A stretch of 64,000 nt of DNA from Sodalinema lacuna_A (GCA_900149785.2 FSSI02000021.1:12579-76578); one strand, 5' to 3'. Counted from the first letter of the stretch, positions 8,799 to 17,730 are shown. Numbers and translations: made by a program. Notes: generated by a model not told the origin, from the sequence alone.

Positions 8799-8827
8799 TC
8801 TGATCCTCCTATCTCCCCCTAGACTCC

Positions 8828-9433
8828 ATGATCATTGTCATCGACAACTACGACAGTTTCACCTACAACCTGGTTCAATACCTCGGAGAACTCGGACAAA
8901 CCCTACCTGTCGCTGCCGAGATTCAGGTTTACCGTAATGACTGCATCAGCATTGAGCAAATTCGTCAACTCAATCCCGATGGCTTGGTCATTTCGCCAGG
9001 GCCGGGTCGTCCTGAAGATGCCGGGGTGTCGTTGGCGGTGATTAAGGAGTTGGGGCCGACGTTACCCATTTTGGGAGTTTGTCTGGGCCATCAGAGTATG
9101 GGCCAGGTCTTTGGCGGTCAGGTGGTTGCGGCGGATGAACTGATGCACGGGAAAACCTCCCCCATTTACCATAACAATCAGGGGGTATTTGCCGGTTTAG
9201 AGAACCCCTTTACCGCAACCCGCTATCATAGTCTGGTCATTGATCGCGCCACTTGTCCCGAGGTGTTAGAGATTACGGCTTGGGTCGAAGATGGCACGAT
9301 TATGGGCGTGCAACATCGTGAGTATCCCCATATTCAAGGGGTACAGTTTCATCCAGAGAGTATTTTGACCGGATCGGGGAAAGCGTTGTTGCATAATTTC
9401 TTGGTGAGTCTCAAACAGGCCGCAACGGTCTAA
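8828..9433 (+). CDS. trpG: Anthranilate / aminodeoxychorismate synthase glutaminase subunit
   Basis: 201 residues, a class I glutamine amidotransferase. Seen: N-terminal VIDNYDSFTYNLVQ, oxyanion strand SPGPGRPEDAG, nucleophile elbow LGVCLGHQSMG, and the His-Glu end of the triad in VQFHPESIL. The subunit supplies ammonia from glutamine to TrpE or PabB; in cyanobacteria a single copy can serve both pathways. It is the last gene of the ybeY-dgkA-trpG run. Confidence 0.94.
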   Translation: MIIVIDNYDSFTYNLVQYLGELGQTLPVAAEIQVYRNDCISIEQIRQLNPDGLVISPGPGRPEDAGVSLAVIKELGPTLPILGVCLGHQSMGQVFGGQVVAADELMHGKTSPIYHNNQGVFAGLENPFTATRYHSLVIDRATCPEVLEITAWVEDGTIMGVQHREYPHIQGVQFHPESILTGSGKALLHNFLVSLKQAATV

Positions 9434-9443
9434 GTATCACGCT

Positions 9444-10220
9444 ATGAAACGGCGACAACTGATTCGGTATTTGCAAGTGGGGGCGATCGCCACCACCGTC
9501 ACTAGCCTAGCCGGGAGAGGGTTCGCCCAATCCCCAACTCAAGGGCGCTTGGAGATTGAATATCTCGGTCACACCTGTTTTCGCTTTACGGGTGAAGGTC
9601 GCCGGGTTCTCAGCAATCCCTTCCGCCCCGGAGGCTGTACGGCGGGCTATCCTGAACCGAATGTTGAGGAGACCGATGTGGTTCTCATCAGCAGTTTTCT
9701 CCTCGATGAAGGGGATATTGAGAATGTCCCCGAGAGTAAATTGCTGTTTGAGTCAGGCATTTTCCAAATGCAGGGGATGCGCTTTGAGGGGATTCCCATC
9801 GCCCACGATCGCCTCAATGGACGGCGTTTTGGTACAAACATGATGTGGCGTTGGCAACAGGGAGGTCTGAATGTTGTCCATCTTGGCGGCGCAGCGGCCC
9901 CCATCAGCAACGAACAGCGGATTCTCCTCGGCCGTCCCGATATCGCTTTGATTCCCGTCGGCGGCGGCGACAAAGCCTATAATCCCGAAGAAGCCAAAGC
10001 CGCTATTAACCGCCTCAATCCTCGTATCGTGATCCCGACTCATTACCGCACTCGCGCCGCTGATGACGATACCTGTAATATTCAGCCCCTCGACGACTTC
10101 CTCGCGATGATGGAGGGAACCCCAATCCGTCAACAAGCCGATAACCGGATTGTTCTAACTCCCAATGATCTCCCCGAGGGCGATCGCCTCATGCTTGTTC
10201 TGACTCCTCCCCTGTTGTAA
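9444..10220 (+). CDS. Tat-exported metallo-beta-lactamase-fold protein, active site degenerate
   Basis: 258 residues. The N-terminus KRRQLIRYLQ plus a hydrophobic stretch ending GFAQS is a Tat-type signal. The mature part resembles UlaG-like metal-dependent hydrolases (EYLGHTCFRF, GGGDKAYNPEEAKAAI, IPTHYRT). Where catalytic relatives carry THxHxDH, this protein reads SSFLLDEGDIENV, so the first metal-binding motif is missing while the late His of PTHYR is kept. It may be non-catalytic or use different ligands. It begins 10 bp after trpG, so it may be co-transcribed. Confidence 0.75.
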   Translation: MKRRQLIRYLQVGAIATTVTSLAGRGFAQSPTQGRLEIEYLGHTCFRFTGEGRRVLSNPFRPGGCTAGYPEPNVEETDVVLISSFLLDEGDIENVPESKLLFESGIFQMQGMRFEGIPIAHDRLNGRRFGTNMMWRWQQGGLNVVHLGGAAAPISNEQRILLGRPDIALIPVGGGDKAYNPEEAKAAINRLNPRIVIPTHYRTRAADDDTCNIQPLDDFLAMMEGTPIRQQADNRIVLTPNDLPEGDRLMLVLTPPLL

Positions 10221-10237
10221 CCCGTCACCTCATTTCC

Positions 10238-11575
10238 ATGTCCAATCTCTACCCCTGCGCCCAACGTCGCCAACAACTCCTGACGAAACTCAATCAGGGA
10301 ACCGCCATTTTTAGAAGTGCGCCCATGGCGGTGATGCACAACGACGTGGAATACACCTTCCGCCAAGATAGTGACTTTTTCTATCTCACCGGCTTTAACG
10401 AACCCGAAGCCGTGGCCGTCCTCGCCCCTCACCATGATGAGCATCAGTTTATCCTCTTCGTGCGCCCCAAGGACTTAGAACGGGAGATTTGGACCGGTTA
10501 TCGCACTGGGGTTGAGGCGGCCCAGGAGCGATATGGGGCGGATATCGCCTATTCCATCGAGGAACTCGACGAGAAGCTACCGGAGTACCTCAAGGGGGGC
10601 GATCGCATCTACTACCACCTCGGACGAGACGAAGCCTTCAACAATCGTATCCTCCGTCATTGGCGTAAACAACTAGCCCTCTACCCCAAACGAGGAACCG
10701 GCCCCATCGCCCTCGAAGATCCCAGCCCCCTCCTCCATCCCCTGCGGTTGGTGAAAACCCCCGAAGAATTGCAACTGATGCGCCAAGCGGCCGACATCGC
10801 CGTCGAAGCCCATAACCTCGCCCGCGACATCGCCCAGCCCGGACGCTACGAGTACGAAGTGCAAGCGGAGATGGAACGGCTGTTTACCCTCCACGGAGGA
10901 AGCCCCGCCTATCCCTCCATCGTTGCTTCCGGCGGCAACGCCTGCATCCTGCATTATGTCGAAAATACCCGCCAGATGGAAGAGGGCGATTTACTCCTCA
11001 TTGATGCCGGGTGTTCCTATCAGTATTATAACTCAGATATTACCCGAACTTTTCCAATTTCCGGTAAATTTTCTCCGGAACAAAAAATTATCTATGAACT
11101 GGTTTTAGAAGCCCAAAAACAGGCGATTAGCAAAATCGCCCCCGGCATTCCCTACAACGAACATCACGACACCGCCGTTCGCGTCATTGTCGAAGGCTTA
11201 CTCGACCTCGGCTTACTCTCGGGAGACCCCGACGAACTGATTAAAGCCGAACAATATAAACCCTTCTATATGCACAAAACCGGGCATTGGTTGGGCTTAG
11301 ATGTCCATGATGTGGGGGTCTATCAACATGGAGAGGACAACTGGCATATTCTGCAACCTGGAAATGTCCTCACCGTCGAACCGGGCATCTATATTTCGCC
11401 CTACCTGAAACCCGCCAGCCGAGAGGTCGATGATGTCACCATTGAACAGCCTCCTGTTGACCCCAAATGGCATGGAATTGGGGTACGAATTGAAGATGAT
11501 GTCCTCGTGACTGAATCCGGGTGTGAAATTCTAACCGCTGGCGTTCCTAAATCCGTGGATGCTATGGAACGATAA
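10238..11575 (+). CDS. pepP: Xaa-Pro aminopeptidase (M24B)
   Basis: 445 residues, typical for PepP. The N-terminal creatinase-like domain has the YTFRQDSDFFYLTGF block. The C-terminal pita-bread domain keeps the dimetal ligands: Asp residues in LLIDAGCSYQYYNSDITRTF, His in HKTGHWLGLDVHD, Glu in TVEPGIY and Glu in RIEDDVLV. It removes N-terminal residues preceding proline in the cytoplasm using Mn2+. The following glycosyltransferase starts 14 bases after its stop, so the two may share a transcript, though their functions look unrelated. Confidence 0.95.
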   Translation: MSNLYPCAQRRQQLLTKLNQGTAIFRSAPMAVMHNDVEYTFRQDSDFFYLTGFNEPEAVAVLAPHHDEHQFILFVRPKDLEREIWTGYRTGVEAAQERYGADIAYSIEELDEKLPEYLKGGDRIYYHLGRDEAFNNRILRHWRKQLALYPKRGTGPIALEDPSPLLHPLRLVKTPEELQLMRQAADIAVEAHNLARDIAQPGRYEYEVQAEMERLFTLHGGSPAYPSIVASGGNACILHYVENTRQMEEGDLLLIDAGCSYQYYNSDITRTFPISGKFSPEQKIIYELVLEAQKQAISKIAPGIPYNEHHDTAVRVIVEGLLDLGLLSGDPDELIKAEQYKPFYMHKTGHWLGLDVHDVGVYQHGEDNWHILQPGNVLTVEPGIYISPYLKPASREVDDVTIEQPPVDPKWHGIGVRIEDDVLVTESGCEILTAGVPKSVDAMER

Positions 11576-11588
11576 TGACCTTTACCTA

Positions 11589-14500
11589 ATGCCCTATCTC
11601 ACCTTTAACGTCCTCCTGTTTTATCAACCTCCGGGGTCGGTTCATCGTCCGACGATTATTTCTGAGAATGAGATTTTATGTGGGGCGGCGTTCAAAACTG
11701 AGTATCGATTTAATCGACTCAAACAACTCGAAGCCCCCATCGGAACCTATGATATTGCCCCTCTCATTGCCCAGATTCCGGCAGTTCAATATCCTGAGTT
11801 AGTGGTGGTTCGGGCGGACGCCACTCGTCTAAACTTTCCCACCAACTTACACCTCTTAAATTGTCCTAAATTACTGATTGTCGGGGATACGCAACATTTA
11901 GAAACCCCCATCCGTACTCTGACGGACTATGCTGTTCAGGAAGGCTTTGATTTCGTGATGTCTGACCATAAACGGCAGCATCTTCATTTTTTCCAAGAAG
12001 CGGGCTGTAAGAACGTATTTTGGCTCCCTGGCTTCAACATTTACCCTCACCCGCAACCCCCTTGTCCTCACCCAGAGTATCCGGTGTCATTTGTCGGACA
12101 AATTGGCCCCTTACATCCCTATCGTTATTATATTCTCGATGAGATGACCACTCGGGGAATTCCCCTAGAAACCTTTAGTGGCAGTCAGGAGAAGGCGGCT
12201 GAAGTCTATGCTAACAGTCAAATCAACCTCAATGTGAGTCTCAATGGAGACTTGAATATGCGGGTGTTTGAGGTGTTGTCAAGTGGCGGATTTTTGCTCA
12301 CTGATAGCCTTAAACCGGAGGCGGGATTAGAGGCATTATTTGAAGTTGGCAAACATCTGGATACCTATGAGAGTAAGGCAGACTTATATCAGAAAATACA
12401 GTATTACTTAAACCATCCAGAGTTAACGCAACAGATAGCAAAAGCCGGTTCTGAGTTGTTTTGGCAACAGCATCAGCCAGAACAGAAGGTTCAACAGCTT
12501 TTAGACCATCTTCAAGGTCGTTTGTTGCCGAATTTCTATCAAGCGACTTCTGATTTACGCAGTCAGTTTGTCACCAGTACCGATACGGGCGATCGCCACC
12601 AGCATATTGCCTTTTATGAGTATATCCAAGAACAACATCGGCAAATTCCTAAGTTAAACCTTATCATTTGGGGAGAGTGTGATCCTCGCTGGGTGGCTGA
12701 TGTCGTAGATTTATCTCGCTTACAAGTCTATTGGGTATCTCCGCCTCGAAACTCTGCTGTGTCATCTCAACTCTTAGAATCCTGTCAATTGGGCGATCGC
12801 ATCGAATATCTAACCCCCTCAGATATCGCCCAACATCCCGAATTTCGGGAACTCTCCACGGACAATCTCAGCCATCAAACCATTTTGGTGGTCGATATTC
12901 AGCAATACGAGACGGGACAGTTAATTCCCCTACTAAAATCCCTACTGGCCCATACCTTAGTCTTAACCTGTCCTCAAGGTTTCCCCAGTCCTGACTTGCT
13001 AGAGTCCTTAAATCAGGACCTGTTTCAATACTACTTCTTTCAGGTTTCCTTTGACCCCCTCGCGTATCGTCTCAATGTTATTACGCAATTTAATCCGAGT
13101 TTTCAGTCTCTCTTAGATATCGTTGAGAACTATCACAAGAATCCAGGCGATCGCCAAGCCCTCCATCTCATCCGACAACTGCGTAAAGCCGTCACCCAAC
13201 AATGGCTAAATCTCGCCTATACCGAACTCTGTGACCAAATTGATGGGCAACTTGGCGACCTCCATTCAGCCCTCTTAGATAGTCCCTTACGCCAAGACAC
13301 CCTCAACGAAGACGACCGGCGATTTTTCCAGAAACTCCAACAACTCTTTAGCCCCAAAACCCCCGAGAATCGCCTCTCCCAAGCCTTTCTCGCCGCCACC
13401 CTCTATGGCTATCCCCATCAATTCCCCGTTTCCTATCACGACCTCCCCTTTCCCGGTTGGCTAAATGAATTTCTCCTAGCCTACGTCTTATCTACACCGC
13501 GAATTTTTCAAGACCCCGGCGATGTAGAAAAATATCATACTCACCTAGAGAATTGGCTTAGCTATCTCCATCCAAACATCCTCAATCATCCCAATAGTCC
13601 CAGTTGGCAGGCTGTGAACGAAGTCTTTGCCGAACGGGCGAATTTAACACCTTTATATTTCAGCCAACGCAGTCCCCTCCGGCTACAAAAGAAGCGGGCC
13701 GACCTTCTCGAACAAATCCTCTACCAACAGCGATCGCCCCTCAGTTACAAATTTCCTCCCCGTCCCCCCCGGACTAAAATTCGCCTTGGAGTGTTAGCCA
13801 ACAACTACAGAGACAATCCCCAAACCTACTACAACCTTGCCGGTATTAAACATCTCGATCGCAGCCAATTTGAAATTTATCTCTATAGCCTCCAGATCAC
13901 AAAAGAAACCTACGAAGACTACTGCTGGAATTATGCCGATGAAGTCGTCCCCCTGGGTCATCTAAATCTCCTGCAACGAGTTCATACCATCCGTTCCGAT
14001 GACCTAGATATTTTGCTAATTGGCAGTAACCTCGTCACCCGGTCATCTCCCCTCACCTTCCTCTGTAGCTACCGTCTGGCCCGCCATCAGATTACCAACC
14101 TCTCCTGTTTAACCACCACCGGAATGCGTCACATCGACGCCTACATCGCCGGAACCCTCACCGCCAACCATCCCATCGACCATAGCGAAACCCTCCTCAC
14201 CCTAGAGGGGTCAGGCTTCTGTTTCGACCTTCCCCAAGACCAACCTGATTTAACCGTCAAAATCGAGCGATCGCAGTGGCATCTCCCCGAGAATACCACC
14301 GTCTTCATCTCCGCCGCCCATATGCGACTTCTCCACCCCGAAGTTCGCCAAACCTGGGGTCAACTCCTCGCCGAGACTCCCAACAGCATCCTCGTCCTCC
14401 ATCCCTTCGGCGACGACTGGCGACCCCATCGGGAACTAGAAATGCCCTTTTTCCGGCAAATGCAACAGGTTCTGCAACAGCATCAAGTCGCCCTAAAACG

Positions 14501-14885
14501 ATTATTACTTGTGAAGTCTCTCCCGAGTTGCAGCGACCTCCGCTATCTCCTCAAACAAGCCGACATTTACCTCGACGCCTTCCCCCACTCCCAAGCCAGT
14601 AGCCTCCTCCATCCCCTGCAACTCGGTCTCCCCATCGTCACCCTAGAAACCAAGCAACGTCCTCTCAGCCAAGGGGCGGCCCTCCTCCGAGAACTCGGAC
14701 TCCCCCACCTCGTCACCCAAACCCCCGACGACTACCGACAACTGGCCCAACACCTCGCCAGCAACCCCGACCTACGACAACAAACCCAACGCCAGCTACA
14801 AACCCAAATGGCCACCTCGCCTCCCTTCCTCAACACCCAAAAATTCGCCCAAAACCTCACCCACCTCTATCACAAACTCCTCTAA
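11589..14885 (+). CDS. Large two-domain glycosyltransferase (CgeB-like + SPINDLY/GT41-like)
   Basis: 1,098 residues from ATG 11589; an ATG at 11559 inside pepP is a weaker alternative. The N-terminal ~330 residues look like a GT-B spore-maturation/CgeB-type transferase (FVMSDHKRQHLHFFQEAG, SFVGQIGPLHPYRY, NMRVFEVLSSGGFLLTD). A middle section of about 400 residues is unrecognised. The last ~380 residues resemble the catalytic half of O-GlcNAc transferases (LGVLANNYRDN, FEIYLYSL, DIYLDAFPHSQASSLLHPLQLGLPIV split over positions ~985-1015). No TPR array is visible. Probable role: glycosylation of surface protein or polysaccharide. The convergent neighbour encodes an unknown family. Confidence 0.8.
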   Translation: MPYLTFNVLLFYQPPGSVHRPTIISENEILCGAAFKTEYRFNRLKQLEAPIGTYDIAPLIAQIPAVQYPELVVVRADATRLNFPTNLHLLNCPKLLIVGDTQHLETPIRTLTDYAVQEGFDFVMSDHKRQHLHFFQEAGCKNVFWLPGFNIYPHPQPPCPHPEYPVSFVGQIGPLHPYRYYILDEMTTRGIPLETFSGSQEKAAEVYANSQINLNVSLNGDLNMRVFEVLSSGGFLLTDSLKPEAGLEALFEVGKHLDTYESKADLYQKIQYYLNHPELTQQIAKAGSELFWQQHQPEQKVQQLLDHLQGRLLPNFYQATSDLRSQFVTSTDTGDRHQHIAFYEYIQEQHRQIPKLNLIIWGECDPRWVADVVDLSRLQVYWVSPPRNSAVSSQLLESCQLGDRIEYLTPSDIAQHPEFRELSTDNLSHQTILVVDIQQYETGQLIPLLKSLLAHTLVLTCPQGFPSPDLLESLNQDLFQYYFFQVSFDPLAYRLNVITQFNPSFQSLLDIVENYHKNPGDRQALHLIRQLRKAVTQQWLNLAYTELCDQIDGQLGDLHSALLDSPLRQDTLNEDDRRFFQKLQQLFSPKTPENRLSQAFLAATLYGYPHQFPVSYHDLPFPGWLNEFLLAYVLSTPRIFQDPGDVEKYHTHLENWLSYLHPNILNHPNSPSWQAVNEVFAERANLTPLYFSQRSPLRLQKKRADLLEQILYQQRSPLSYKFPPRPPRTKIRLGVLANNYRDNPQTYYNLAGIKHLDRSQFEIYLYSLQITKETYEDYCWNYADEVVPLGHLNLLQRVHTIRSDDLDILLIGSNLVTRSSPLTFLCSYRLARHQITNLSCLTTTGMRHIDAYIAGTLTANHPIDHSETLLTLEGSGFCFDLPQDQPDLTVKIERSQWHLPENTTVFISAAHMRLLHPEVRQTWGQLLAETPNSILVLHPFGDDWRPHRELEMPFFRQMQQVLQQHQVALKRLLLVKSLPSCSDLRYLLKQADIYLDAFPHSQASSLLHPLQLGLPIVTLETKQRPLSQGAALLRELGLPHLVTQTPDDYRQLAQHLASNPDLRQQTQRQLQTQMATSPPFLNTQKFAQNLTHLYHKLL

Positions 14886-14918
14886 TCTTCTATTCCCTGT
14901 TCCCTATTCCCTATTTCC

Positions 14919-15698
14919 TCAAAAAACCACCACCGAACTACCCCTAGCCCGCCTCATCCACTCCGCCACTAATTGCTTTCGCTGTTTCCGCAACTGGATA
15001 TCAAAATAACTCTCAAAGATTGTCTGAACAATGGGTAAATCTGACGTGGGATAGGCAATTCCCGCCAGACCTGAGAGAACATCATGGGAGATGAAATACG
15101 GCTCAGGAATGGCAACGGCTGGTAGGCTAGTATAGCCTAACTCAACGAGTGCGATCGCCCGATGTTTTCCTCCTTCAATATAAAACAAAAAATCATTATC
15201 TTTGAGCAAAAAATATCCGCAAATATGAAGATTTGGATAGCCAAATTTATCCGGGTCATATCCATTTAACCGAATAGATTGAATGAGTGTATTTAATCGA
15301 TACTTTTCGTAGTTAAGTTTCTCAAACTCAACTGGACCAAGATGTTGATTTTGCCCAGACTTACGTTCTTTTACATCTAACTTGGACTCAATATCAAAGT
15401 GCCAAGGAAGTTCGAGTGAATGCCAAAAACGTTTATCTAATCCTAACGTCAAAGCCTCCAATGTATTCCCCGGCTGATAATTTTGGTAGAACTCATCCAT
15501 ACTTTGGTCAACTTCAAAAAAATTGAGTAATGGATGTTCACCTTTTGCATACCGCCAACCATAGCCCCAAACACATTTTTCAATTGGGACATTAAAACAA
15601 AATTCATGAGAATTACGGGCAATAGCGAGTAAGCCAATATCTTGAAATGTAATTGGCTGACCCTGTTGATAGAGTTTTCTGGGTTTTTGATATTCCAT
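14919..15698 (-). CDS. Tandem paralogue 1, unknown family with ParB-like motif
   Basis: 259 residues. It shares an architecture with the two genes upstream on the same strand (15810-16586, 16758-17591). All three have a VPIEKCVWGYGW block with invariant Cys, a GPVEFEKLNYEKYRL helix, and a GYFLLKDNDFLFYIEGGKHRAIAL...LGYTSLPA block. A final segment IFESYFDIQLRKQRKQ is also common. The G-x-HRA-x-AL segment resembles the ParB/sulfiredoxin-fold nucleotide-binding motif, but I do not recognise the family. The product appears soluble. It converges with the large glycosyltransferase 33 bp away, so a link to glycan or surface modification is possible but unproven. Confidence 0.8.
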   Translation of the reverse strand: MEYQKPRKLYQQGQPITFQDIGLLAIARNSHEFCFNVPIEKCVWGYGWRYAKGEHPLLNFFEVDQSMDEFYQNYQPGNTLEALTLGLDKRFWHSLELPWHFDIESKLDVKERKSGQNQHLGPVEFEKLNYEKYRLNTLIQSIRLNGYDPDKFGYPNLHICGYFLLKDNDFLFYIEGGKHRAIALVELGYTSLPAVAIPEPYFISHDVLSGLAGIAYPTSDLPIVQTIFESYFDIQLRKQRKQLVAEWMRRARGSSVVVF

Positions 15699-15709
15699 GA
15701 ACTGATTTT

Positions 15710-15810
15710 ATACCAATTTTCAGAAGTCGTGCCATAGATGTCTGTAGGGGCGAACGGCTGTTCGCCCTCCTCGGTGTCAGATGTATAGCAAGCATTTCGA
15801 AAAATGGTAT
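15710..15810. mobile_element. MITE-like element A (~100 bp)
   Basis: Bounded by imperfect 12-bp terminal inverted repeats, ATACCAATTTTC at 15710 and GAAAAATGGTAT ending 15810 (11/12 complementary). Inside is a perfect hairpin GGGCGAAC-GGCT-GTTCGCCC (15748-15767). The right half matches element B at 16638-16705. Its last base is the third base of the stop codon of paralogue 2. Confidence 0.75.
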
Positions 15811-16586
15811 TACGCTCTTTTCATCCAGTCCGCCAAACACGACATTCTCCGTTGTCGCAACCTTTCATTAAAGTAACTTTTAAATATCTCATAAACTGTT
15901 GACATTACAGTTGCAGAATAGCCTGCTTTCGATAATAATTCAAGATGTTGACATGAAATCAAGCGCGGCATTCGTGGCACAAAAATACTAAATGTCACCG
16001 GTAAACTTGTATAGCCTAGTCTTGACAATGCAGCAGCTTCATGCTTTCCTGCGGTCACATGAAAAACGAAATCATTATCACGTATCATGAAGTAACCCCA
16101 AATAGGGCTATATAGTCCATTTTTTAGCTGATAGTCCCCTGTTTGAATTGAGGTAAAAACCTGTTGAAACTTGTTTTTTTCTAACTCTAGCTTGTTCGAG
16201 TTAAGTGGGCCAACTTGGCTGCTTAGTTCATTATGGCAAAGTTTAATCGTAGCAGACTCAACACACTCTATCTGACAACGCCAAGGTAGAGTCAAAGAGT
16301 TCCACCCACCATCATGAGGTTCAAATGTAAGAGCTTCCAAAGCACTCCTGGGTTGATATTTTTGGTAAAATTTATCTAAAGTTTGATTGTTGTCATACAC
16401 ATTATAAAATGGGTTTTCGCCCGCAGTAAATCGCCAACCATAACCCCAAACGCACTTTTCTAGCGGAACCTGGAATGCGAATTGATACGCATCACGAGCT
16501 AGAGACAAAAACCAGGCATCTTTAAGATTAATGGCATTCCCATCTTTATAAAGCAGTTTAGGCAGGAAATTATATTTTAGGCTCAT
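15810..16586 (-). CDS. Tandem paralogue 2, unknown family, C-terminus cut by a MITE
   Basis: 258 residues from ATG 16586, chosen because it aligns with the start of paralogue 1 and stays clear of the inverted repeat of element B; longer starts exist at 16607 and 16619. It has the same blocks as its neighbours: VPLEKCVWGYGW, GPLNSNKLELEKNKF, GYFMIRDNDFVFHVTAGKHEAAAL, GYTSLP, IFKSYFNERLRQRR. In the ParB-like motif HRA has become HEA, so a basic residue conserved in the other two is lost. The protein ends WMKRA, where the others continue for several residues; its stop codon is formed at the edge of element A. Base use is visibly more AT-rich than surrounding housekeeping genes. Confidence 0.75.
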   Translation of the reverse strand: MSLKYNFLPKLLYKDGNAINLKDAWFLSLARDAYQFAFQVPLEKCVWGYGWRFTAGENPFYNVYDNNQTLDKFYQKYQPRSALEALTFEPHDGGWNSLTLPWRCQIECVESATIKLCHNELSSQVGPLNSNKLELEKNKFQQVFTSIQTGDYQLKNGLYSPIWGYFMIRDNDFVFHVTAGKHEAAALSRLGYTSLPVTFSIFVPRMPRLISCQHLELLSKAGYSATVMSTVYEIFKSYFNERLRQRRMSCLADWMKRA

Positions 16587-16605
16587 TATTGATATCTTTG
16601 TATTC

Positions 16606-16705
16606 ATAGCATTTTTCAAGATTCATGCGATAAATAGCTGTAGGGGCGAACCCTTGTGGCCCTCCTCGGTGTAGGATGTCTGGCAGGCATATCAAAAAAT
16701 GGTAT
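16606..16705. mobile_element. MITE-like element B (~100 bp)
   Basis: Same length class as element A, with ends ATAGCATTTTTC (16606-16617) and AAAAAATGGTAT (16694-16705), 10/12 complementary. The internal block from 16638 (CTGTAGGGGCGAAC onward, CCTCCTCGGTGT, GGCA) matches element A, but the central hairpin is replaced by the CCCTTGTGG version also found at 1407 and 46774. Confidence 0.7.
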
Positions 16706-16757
16706 CAAATCTATAAACCTACCTTAGAACCACGTTTTTTGATAAAAAAATACAGGT

Positions 16758-17591
16758 TTACACATCAGAGTCTAATCGTGCTAAATTCAGCCACTCCGAC
16801 AAACAATTAACACGGCGTTGACGTAATGACGCATCAAAATAACTCTCAAAAATTTGTTGAACCACCCCTCGCCGGTTCGCAGCATAGGCAACACCCGCCA
16901 AAAAATCAAGATGCCAAGGAGTCACCAGGCGCGGCATTCGTGGCACAATCGAGGTAAAAGTTGCCGGTAACGTTTGCGACCCTAATTCTACCAAGGCCGC
17001 CGCTCGATGTTGTCCATTGACCACCAAAAAGCGATAATCTTGGTTACTGACCAAGAAATAGCCAAAAATATGTTGGTCTGGCGAGGCATAATAACTGGTC
17101 ATATAGCCCATCGTCCGAATCGATTGCAGTACCTCCCGCAACCGAAACTTCTCTAAGTTAAGCCGTTCCAAACTCACCGGGCCACAATGAGGCCGACCAT
17201 GTTCCGGTCCTAACTTATTTTCTCCAGAAAACGTTTGCGGCTCAACCTCCACTCGCCAGGGTGTTTCCAGGGAATCCCAACCTTGAGCTGTATGATCTAA
17301 GGTTAAGGCTTGTAAGCAATTTTCAGGGCGATAGTGAGTATAAAATTGGTCTAAACTCGCTTCACAGCTAAAAAAGACATTGAGAGGGTTTTCCCCCTTC
17401 CCATAAGGCCAGCCATAGCCCCAGACACATTTTTCAATAGGAACCTGGAAGTAATACTGATACGCATCCCGTGCCGTCGTCAGCCGTTTGACATCATCCA
17501 ACTCAATCGGTTTCCCTCGGCGATACATCTCCAGATGATGGGAATCATCTAATATCTCCTGCATCCGTGGATTGTCGATTGGATTGAGCAT
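16758..17591 (-). CDS. Tandem paralogue 3, unknown family with ParB-like motif
   Basis: 277 residues, the longest and least AT-rich of the three. It contains VPIEKCVWGYGW, GPVSLERLNLEKFRL, FGYFLVSNQDYRFLVVNGQHRAAAL, LPATF, VPRMPRLVTPWHLDFLAG and IFESYFDASLRQRR. The HRA motif is intact. The shared MPRL block with paralogue 2 suggests paralogues 2 and 3 are closer to each other in this part than either is to 1. No catalytic triad or membrane helix is seen. It is preceded by a 14-bp tandem array and, further up, the RTX protein gene on the same strand. Confidence 0.8.
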   Translation of the reverse strand: MLNPIDNPRMQEILDDSHHLEMYRRGKPIELDDVKRLTTARDAYQYYFQVPIEKCVWGYGWPYGKGENPLNVFFSCEASLDQFYTHYRPENCLQALTLDHTAQGWDSLETPWRVEVEPQTFSGENKLGPEHGRPHCGPVSLERLNLEKFRLREVLQSIRTMGYMTSYYASPDQHIFGYFLVSNQDYRFLVVNGQHRAAALVELGSQTLPATFTSIVPRMPRLVTPWHLDFLAGVAYAANRRGVVQQIFESYFDASLRQRRVNCLSEWLNLARLDSDV

Positions 17592-17624
17592 GACAACGGT
17601 TTCAAAAATTCAACAACATCAAGA

Positions 17625-17722
17625 CTGGCGATTCACAACTGGCAATTCACAACTGGCAATTCACAACTGGCGATTCACAACAGGCGATTCACAACAGGCG
17701 ATTCACAACTGGCGATTCACAA
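17625..17722. repeat. 14-bp tandem array, 7 copies
   Basis: Seven contiguous units of CTGGCGATTCACAA with variants CTGGCAATTCACAA and CAGGCGATTCACAA. It lies in the spacer upstream of paralogue 3 and downstream of the RTX gene. Constant 14-bp spacing and few variants indicate recent slippage. Confidence 0.95.
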
Positions 17723-17730
17723 CATAGAGG

